From the NCBI GenBank assembly GCA_045543455.1, contig JAZQMK010000014.1:28107-92106 (forward strand): 64,000 nucleotides of DNA. Reading direction: 5' to 3'. The notes beneath the pieces are model-generated. The model saw nothing but the letters and a program-made list of their open reading frames with translations. It had not been told where the DNA came from and did no database searches. This document shows, one piece after another, positions 59,150 to 64,000 of this stretch (position 1 is its first letter; each line of letters opens with the position of its first letter). This stretch comes from SIG291 sp045543455 (GTDB lineage Bacteria > Bacillota > Clostridia > Lachnospirales > Lachnospiraceae). The position numbers and the translations under genes are program-made.

Positions 59150-60853
59150 ATGAAAAATAAAAAAATATTAGCTGCTTTATTTGCAATAATATTTAGTATA
59201 TTTGCGGTAGCTACATTATTAAAAAATAATATAACTGTACAGGCTCAGCAGGGTGATATATATGTGTCACCTACGGGAAGTGCAAGTAATTCAGGAACTT
59301 ATGAGTCTCCGCTTACATTAGAGGAGGCTATAAAGAAGATTGAAGCAGGAAAAACCATTTGGATGCTAGAAGGAACATATAGTTTTAATAAAACTATTAT
59401 TATTGAAGAAGCAAATGCCGGTAGCACCAATAAATATAAGTCATTAAAGGCATATAATAATAAAAAGGTTGTACTTGATTTTTCAGGTCAACAGCTTAAA
59501 AGTTCTAATAGAGGTATTGTTCTTGATGCTTCCTATTGGCATTTATATGGCTTGGATATTAAGGGGGCAGGCGATAATGGTATGCTATTATCAGGTGATA
59601 ATAACATAATTGAAATGTGCCAATTTTATGAAAATAGAGATTCAGGTCTTCAAATAAGTCGTTATAATACCAATTATAATACTCTTGCAACCTGGCCATC
59701 AAATAACCTTATAAAGAATTGTACATCTTTTAACAATTGTGATGCCAGTGGTGAAAATGCGGATGGCTTTGCACCAAAGCTTACATGTGGTAATGGAAAT
59801 GTATTTGACGGTTGTATTTCATATTGTAATTCTGATGATGGCTGGGATTTATATGCAAAGCCAGAAACAGGTTCGATTGGCGTTGTAACATTGAGAAATT
59901 GTGTCGCATTTGGTAATGGTAAGCTAACTAACGGCTCAGGCTCGGCAGATGGCGATATGAACGGCTTTAAGCTTGGAGGTATGGGAATACCAAGTGCCCA
60001 TATAGTGGAAAACTGTATTGCATTTAACAATGGAGCAACAGGCTTTACAGATAACAACAACGGCGGTGCAATCAAATTAACAAATTGTACTTCTGCAAAC
60101 AATGGATTATATACAAGTACTGGTAATTACATATGCTACAGAGCGTCATCATCAGCTACTTACACAAATATTTTGTCATACAAGAATTCTTCCAGCGATA
60201 ATTTCAAGGGAAAGGTTGTAACATCCATATATGATTACAAAGGAAAATATTGCTACACAGCATCAACAACCTTTAGTGGAAATTCCAAGGATGGAAGCAA
60301 TAAGGTTACTATTTCAGATTCAGATTTTGAAAGCGTAACAGTACCAGGATATTCTAATGGTAAATATTCGGCAGACTACCATAAAATATTTAGAAATGCA
60401 GATGGTAGTATTAACTTAAATGGATTGTATAATTTAAAATCAACAAGTACAGCTAAGAGTTATGGCGTAGGTGCTAATTTGTCAGTACAAAATGTTACAG
60501 AACCACCAACCGAGGCACCAACGCAAGCACCGACCGAAGCGCCAACGCAAGCACCAACCGAAGCGCCGACGCAAGCACCGACCGAAGTGCCAACCCAAGC
60601 ACCAACCGAGGCGCCAACCCAGGCGCCAACTCAAGAGCCGACGAAAGAGTCAACGCAAGCAACGACAGAAGTACCAACGAAAGAATCAACGGTAGCCCCA
60701 ACTGTAGAACCTACAGACGAGGCGGTACAAGGCACTGAAAATGAAGGAAGTAATACACCACTTGTAATTATTATAATTATCCTATCTATATTAGCAGTTG
60801 GAATAATTGCTTATATCGTGTATAATGTAATAAAAAATAAAAAGGGTGAATAA
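59150..60853 (+). CDS. Membrane-anchored PL9-type pectate lyase
   Basis: This 567-residue protein has a signal peptide (about 1-33), a right-handed parallel beta-helix (about 38-440) and a C-terminal wall-spanning Thr/Pro/Ala-rich tract of APTEAPTQ units (about 450-535). A membrane helix and basic end follow. PL9 residues are visible: Asp in ENADGFAPK, the Asp cluster in SDDGWDL and Lys in NGFKLGG, matching the calcium ligands and catalytic lysine of Dickeya Pel9A. It would cleave polygalacturonate internally. An AAGGAGG site precedes the ATG. Its own promoter or the upstream palindromes may set its expression apart from the PL1 pair. Confidence 0.92.
   Translation: MKNKKILAALFAIIFSIFAVATLLKNNITVQAQQGDIYVSPTGSASNSGTYESPLTLEEAIKKIEAGKTIWMLEGTYSFNKTIIIEEANAGSTNKYKSLKAYNNKKVVLDFSGQQLKSSNRGIVLDASYWHLYGLDIKGAGDNGMLLSGDNNIIEMCQFYENRDSGLQISRYNTNYNTLATWPSNNLIKNCTSFNNCDASGENADGFAPKLTCGNGNVFDGCISYCNSDDGWDLYAKPETGSIGVVTLRNCVAFGNGKLTNGSGSADGDMNGFKLGGMGIPSAHIVENCIAFNNGATGFTDNNNGGAIKLTNCTSANNGLYTSTGNYICYRASSSATYTNILSYKNSSSDNFKGKVVTSIYDYKGKYCYTASTTFSGNSKDGSNKVTISDSDFESVTVPGYSNGKYSADYHKIFRNADGSINLNGLYNLKSTSTAKSYGVGANLSVQNVTEPPTEAPTQAPTEAPTQAPTEAPTQAPTEVPTQAPTEAPTQAPTQEPTKESTQATTEVPTKESTVAPTVEPTDEAVQGTENEGSNTPLVIIIIILSILAVGIIAYIVYNVIKNKKGE
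60505..60700 (+). repeat. Thr/Pro/Ala 24-base tandem repeats in the PL9 gene
   Basis: About seven imperfect 24-base units encode (T/P)-E-A-P-T-Q-A-P. Both strands read open across the tract, which explains overlapping false frames. Confidence 0.88.
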
Positions 60854-60856
60854 AAT

Positions 60857-61846
60857 TTGAAAAAATACATAAGAATGCTAGGACTTGTCACAGGTTTAAT
60901 CCTTGTAACAGCATGCAAAAAAGACGATACACCTGTTGTAGCAACAACAGCCTACGAAGAAGCTAATAAAACTATAGAGACTACAACTGTATACAGCGAA
61001 CCGACACAAGCACCGACTGAAGCGCCAACAGAGCAACAGACCTATGTACTAAAGGAAGGTGTAGTAGATTCAAATCCCGGAGTTTTAGGAAAGCGATATA
61101 CATATATTGATCATTTTGGAACTGAGTTTTCAATGGTTCTTCAAAAAGGTGCTGATAAAACGACCTTTGATACATCAAGATTTAAAGTAAATGATAAGAA
61201 ATATGAATATTATTCAGCAGATGGAACAAAGCTTGTTTCAAAGTGGGGTGTTGATGTATCAGGATATCAGGGTAACATTGATTGGAAAAAACTAAAGGCT
61301 CAGGGCGTGGAGTTTGCAATAATACGCCTTGGGTTTAGAGGCTATGGTCAGGCCGGAAACATTGTTTACGACACAAGATTTAAACAAAACATAAAGTCTG
61401 CAATAGATGCTGGAATAGAAGTAGGCGTGTATTTCTTTTCGCAGGCATTAGATGATGAGGAAGCCCTAGAAGAAGCAAATTTTGTAATAAATGCGCTTAA
61501 GGATTACAAAATAACCTACCCTGTAGTATTTGATACAGAGGCAATAGATGAATCGTTAAATCCACGTACTAAGGATATAAAAAAAGAACGTGTTACAAAA
61601 AATTGTATTATATTCTGTGAAGCTGTAAAGGCAGCTGGCTACAAGCCAATGATATACTACAATATGCCTTGGTGTGCAAAGATGCTTGATTTGGAAAAGT
61701 TAAATCCATACGATATATGGTATGCAGATTATACAGGGACTCCACAAAGTCCATACAAATTTTCAATGTGGCAATATACAGAAACAGGAAGATTAGATGG
61801 GGTAAATGGCGTTATTGATTTCAATATATATATATCAGAAGAATAA
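60857..61846 (+). CDS. GH25 lysozyme-like lipoprotein, copy 1
   Basis: This 329-residue protein has a lipoprotein signal peptide with lipobox VTAC (Cys20), a Thr/Pro/Glu-rich linker to about residue 55, a short beta-rich segment to residue 125, and a GH25 muramidase domain (about 128-325). That domain has WGVDVSGYQGNIDWKKLK, FAIIRLGFRGYG, VYFFSQALDDEEALEEANFVI, VVFDTEAI with the acidic catalytic pair, and MWQYTETGRLDG. It should cut MurNAc-GlcNAc bonds of peptidoglycan. Translation starts at TTG, 3 bases after the PL9 stop. A close paralogue follows. Confidence 0.92.
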   Translation: MKKYIRMLGLVTGLILVTACKKDDTPVVATTAYEEANKTIETTTVYSEPTQAPTEAPTEQQTYVLKEGVVDSNPGVLGKRYTYIDHFGTEFSMVLQKGADKTTFDTSRFKVNDKKYEYYSADGTKLVSKWGVDVSGYQGNIDWKKLKAQGVEFAIIRLGFRGYGQAGNIVYDTRFKQNIKSAIDAGIEVGVYFFSQALDDEEALEEANFVINALKDYKITYPVVFDTEAIDESLNPRTKDIKKERVTKNCIIFCEAVKAAGYKPMIYYNMPWCAKMLDLEKLNPYDIWYADYTGTPQSPYKFSMWQYTETGRLDGVNGVIDFNIYISEE

Positions 61847-61915
61847 TGCTTGCAATTTTCCCATAAATTATAGTAGTATATATTTATAATATTATACGAA
61901 AAGTGGAGAGTAAAA

Positions 61916-62884
61916 TTGAAAAAGTACATTTTAGTTATGCTGTGTCTGTCATTGCTGCTAGGCGTTTGTGGATGCAGAAAAAAAGACGTTTATTTTGAGA
62001 AGCCTACAATGGCGCCATTTGTGCCGGTAGTAGGGATAGGTACTCCTAATGATAATACTGAAACTAAAGAGGAGTTGCCAACATATACCCTGGCTCAAGG
62101 CGTAATTGATTCTAACCCGGGTGTATATGGTGAAAGATATACCTACATAAGTCCCGGAAATGTAGAATATTCCATGGTGTTGCAGCAGGATGCCCCTAAA
62201 ACGGTATTTGACAGCACTAAGCTTAAGAAATCAGATAACAAATATGAATACTATTCTGCAGATGGCAAGCTTATTTCTAAATGGGGAATAGATGTTTCAA
62301 AGTACCAGGGTAATATTAACTGGAAAAAGGTAAAGGATGCAGGTGTAGAATTTGTAATAATAAGACTTGGGTACCGCGGCTATGGCTGGGCAGGTAAAAT
62401 AGTCTATGATGAGAACTTTACTAAAAATATAGAGGGTGCGTTAAATGCAGGAATAGAAGTAGGCGTATATTTCTTTTCACAGGCAATAAATGATGCAGAA
62501 GCGTTAGAAGAAGCACAGTTCGTCCTTGATGCTATTAAAAAATACAATATAACCTATCCTGTAGTATTTGATACAGAGGCTATTGCGGATTCGCTTAATC
62601 CTAGAACTAAGAATATCACAAGAGAAAGAGTTACTAAGAACTGTCAGGTTTTTTGTGATGCGATTGAAGCTGCTGGATACGATTCCATGATATATTATAA
62701 TATGCCATGGTGCGCAAAGAAACTTGATTTGGCAGCACTTAAGAATTATACAATATGGTATGCAGATTATTTGCCATTTCCACAGACACCGTACATATTT
62801 AATATGTGGCAATATACAGGAACAGGCAGAATAGATGGTATCGAAGGCGATGTAGACATTAATATCTATATAAAAGAATATTAG
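61916..62884 (+). CDS. GH25 lysozyme-like lipoprotein, copy 2
   Basis: This 322-residue paralogue of the preceding gene has a shorter signal peptide with a lipobox ending in GCGC-like residues (VCGC) and a linker without the Thr/Pro run. The same GH25 domain follows: WGIDVSKYQGNINWKKVK, FVIIRLGYRGYGWAGKI, VYFFSQAINDAEALEEAQFVL, VVFDTEAIADSLNPRTK and MWQYTGTGRIDG. All catalytic features are kept. Like copy 1 it starts at TTG, with GGAGAG upstream. The 69-base gap between them suggests a recent tandem duplication with divergence of the N-terminus. Confidence 0.92.
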   Translation: MKKYILVMLCLSLLLGVCGCRKKDVYFEKPTMAPFVPVVGIGTPNDNTETKEELPTYTLAQGVIDSNPGVYGERYTYISPGNVEYSMVLQQDAPKTVFDSTKLKKSDNKYEYYSADGKLISKWGIDVSKYQGNINWKKVKDAGVEFVIIRLGYRGYGWAGKIVYDENFTKNIEGALNAGIEVGVYFFSQAINDAEALEEAQFVLDAIKKYNITYPVVFDTEAIADSLNPRTKNITRERVTKNCQVFCDAIEAAGYDSMIYYNMPWCAKKLDLAALKNYTIWYADYLPFPQTPYIFNMWQYTGTGRIDGIEGDVDINIYIKEY

Positions 62885-62898
62885 AAATGGAGATTAAT

Positions 62899-63516
62899 AT
62901 GAAGGTTTTACTTATAAACGGAAGTCCAAATAAAAACGGATGTACATTTACAGCATTGTCGGTTGTTGCAAATGCATTAAATGAGGAAGGGATTGATACA
63001 GAGATATTTCATATAGGAAATGAAGCAATTCATGGCTGTGTAGGTTGTGGAAACTGTGCAAAAACCGGAAAATGCATATATGATGATGTGGTAAATGAAG
63101 CAGCATTAAAAATGAAAGAAGCAGATGGCTTAGTTATTGGTTCGCCGGTATATTTTGCTTCTGCTAATGGTTCATTAATATCATTTTTAGACAGAATGTT
63201 TATGGTTTGTAAGGACTTTGCTTATAAGCCGGGAGCTGCCATTGCATCAGCAAGAAGAGCCGGAACAACTGCTACAATAGATGAATTACAAAAATATCTT
63301 CTTATCAGAAATATGCCTTTAGCAGCATCTAATTACTGGCCAATGGTACATGGCTCAAAGCCAGAAGATGTATTAAAGGATGAAGAAGGCGTTCAAATTA
63401 TGCGTATATTAGGTAAGAATATGGCATGGCTTATTAAGTCTATAGAAGCAGGAAAACAAGCAGGAATAAGCATTCCAGCTCAAGAAACCAAAATAAAAAC
63501 AAATTTTATAAAATAG
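62899..63516 (+). CDS. Flavodoxin-fold NAD(P)H-dependent FMN reductase family protein
   Basis: About 205 residues from the ATG at 62899 behind TGGAG; an in-frame ATG 12 bases earlier lacks that spacing. The N-terminus KVLLINGSPNKNGCTFTAL is the FMN phosphate loop. HGCVGCGNCAKTGKCIYDD is the Cys motif typical of the group, GSPVYFASANGSLISFLDRMF follows, and a helical end closes the protein. It is probably a cytoplasmic flavin-dependent oxidoreductase; iron-sulfur flavoproteins are related but need a different Cys spacing. It follows the GH25 gene by 14 bases and may be cotranscribed. Confidence 0.85.
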   Translation: MKVLLINGSPNKNGCTFTALSVVANALNEEGIDTEIFHIGNEAIHGCVGCGNCAKTGKCIYDDVVNEAALKMKEADGLVIGSPVYFASANGSLISFLDRMFMVCKDFAYKPGAAIASARRAGTTATIDELQKYLLIRNMPLAASNYWPMVHGSKPEDVLKDEEGVQIMRILGKNMAWLIKSIEAGKQAGISIPAQETKIKTNFIK

Positions 63517-63519
63517 TAG

Positions 63520-63548
63520 TTGACATAGCAAATAAATAATGATAGAAT
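63520..63548 (+). promoter_or_regulatory. Possible first rRNA promoter (P1)
   Basis: TTGACA (63520-63525), 17-base spacer and TAGAAT (63543-63548), starting 3 bases after the reductase stop codon. Transcription would begin inside the hairpin at 63549-63579. Confidence 0.6.
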
Positions 63549-63579
63549 AAAAATCCACCCCCGAAAACGGTGGATTTTT
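63549..63579 (+). terminator. Terminator of the reductase gene, inside the rRNA control region
   Basis: A perfect 11-bp stem, AAAAATCCACC and its complement, 9-base loop, then TTTTTA. It ends transcription arriving from the reductase gene. Transcripts that start at P1 would lack the left arm and escape. Confidence 0.85.
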
Positions 63580-63639
63580 ATTGCTAAAAAGACAGCTTCA
63601 ATGCAGTGAATAAAAAAGTAATTTTTTTCAAAAAAGTTA

Positions 63640-63668
63640 TTGACAAATTACTTCAAGTATTATATACT
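63640..63668 (+). promoter_or_regulatory. rRNA operon promoter (P2)
   Basis: TTGACA (63640-63645), 17-base spacer, TATACT (63663-63668), followed by a leader of about 175 bases before the 16S gene. The leader 63669-63843 has A-rich and possible antitermination sequences and no gene. Confidence 0.88.
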
Positions 63669-63843
63669 AATATAGCTGTCGCTTGCAACAGCAAAAGGAA
63701 CTTGATAACTAAATACTAAGACGAACCTGAAAATTCTAAATAGAATTCAAAGAACGGTCAACGAAAAGTTGACAACCTAAAAACAGTAAACTATCTGAAA
63801 AGATAGAACGGAAGCTAGATGTTTGTACTAGCAGATTAAACTT

Positions 63844-64000
63844 TGTATGAGAGTTTGAGCCTGGCTCAGGATGAACGCTGGCGGCGTGCTTAACACATGC
63901 AAGTCGAACGAAGTTATTATGTGAGCGAAAGATGCTTGCATCAATCAATCTTTTAATAACTTAGTGGCGGACGGGTGAGTAACGCGTGGGTAACCTGCCT
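63844..64000 (+). rRNA. rrs: 16S ribosomal RNA, 5' part
   Basis: The conserved 5' domain is unmistakable: GAGTTTG, CTGGCTCAGGATGAACGCTG, GCGGCGTGCTTAACACATGC, AAGTCGAACG, then GGCGGACGGGTGAGTAACGC. The gene runs off the right edge. The mature 5' end is estimated from the E. coli alignment. At the usual 27F primer site the sequence reads GAGCCTGG rather than GATCCTGG. Confidence 0.97.

Noticed and set aside
56157..60700. Repeats of regular period resembling an array
   Set aside because: They are in frame with low-complexity protein spacers and have no unique spacers.
60495..60701. Frames on both strands across the PL9 spacer
   Set aside because: Low-complexity repeat DNA stays open in several frames; no start signals.
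63736..63948. Minus-strand frame overlapping the 16S gene start
   Set aside because: It covers rRNA leader and 16S sequence, so it is not a protein gene.

Overview
The window is low-GC DNA from a Gram-positive gut Clostridia, most likely Lachnospiraceae. The origin-region gene order (sbcCD, DUF4446, parB-parA, rsmG, mnmG, mnmE, jag, yidC, yidD, rnpA, rpmH, dnaA, dnaN, S4, recF, gyrB, gyrA) supports this. A block of membrane-anchored PL1 and PL9 pectate lyases beside an rRNA operon is what one would expect of a pectin specialist such as Lachnospira (Eubacterium) eligens. The genus is an inference; only the first 157 bases or so of a 16S gene are present.

Bases 1 to about 19,890 are a mobile element that continues past the left edge. 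A long minus-strand operon (9075 down to 1303) encodes three overlapping tyrosine recombinases, a TnpC/DUF6262-like coiled-coil protein, a ParM-like actin ATPase, a ParR-like ribbon-helix-helix protein, a sigma-70 family factor and an unknown protein. A divergent HTH regulator and a lipoprotein cargo gene follow. The mobilization module (18309 down to 11770) has a VirD4/TraG coupling ATPase, two proteins of unknown function, a 46-residue peptide, an ArdC/IrrE-like protein, a TraD/DUF3847-like protein and a MobQ relaxase. The presumed oriT, just upstream of the relaxase gene, carries a nic core matching that of RSF1010/R1162. A regulator made of two tandem HTH modules faces away from it. No VirB4-type transfer channel gene is visible, so it looks like a mobilizable element unless the channel lies to the left.

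Bases 19,897 to 25,143 hold a Rho paralogue without its RNA-binding domain, and a reduced Tad/Flp pilus locus (CpaE-, CpaF-, TadB- and TadC-like) with a 26-residue pilin remnant. From 25.3 to 51.9 kb is the conserved origin region: sbcCD, parAB with two perfect parS sites, a DegS/DegU-like two-component pair, tRNA and ribosome maturation genes, oriC flanking dnaA, then dnaN, recF, gyrBA and a two-subunit class I fumarase.

Bases 52 to 63.5 kb hold tRNA-Ser(GCT), an ECF sigma factor with a membrane partner, three surface pectate lyases, two GH25 lysozyme-like lipoproteins and a flavodoxin-fold reductase. The window ends with an rRNA promoter region and the start of 16S rRNA. The lyases would depolymerise pectin at the cell surface, and the GH25 lipoproteins would remodel peptidoglycan.
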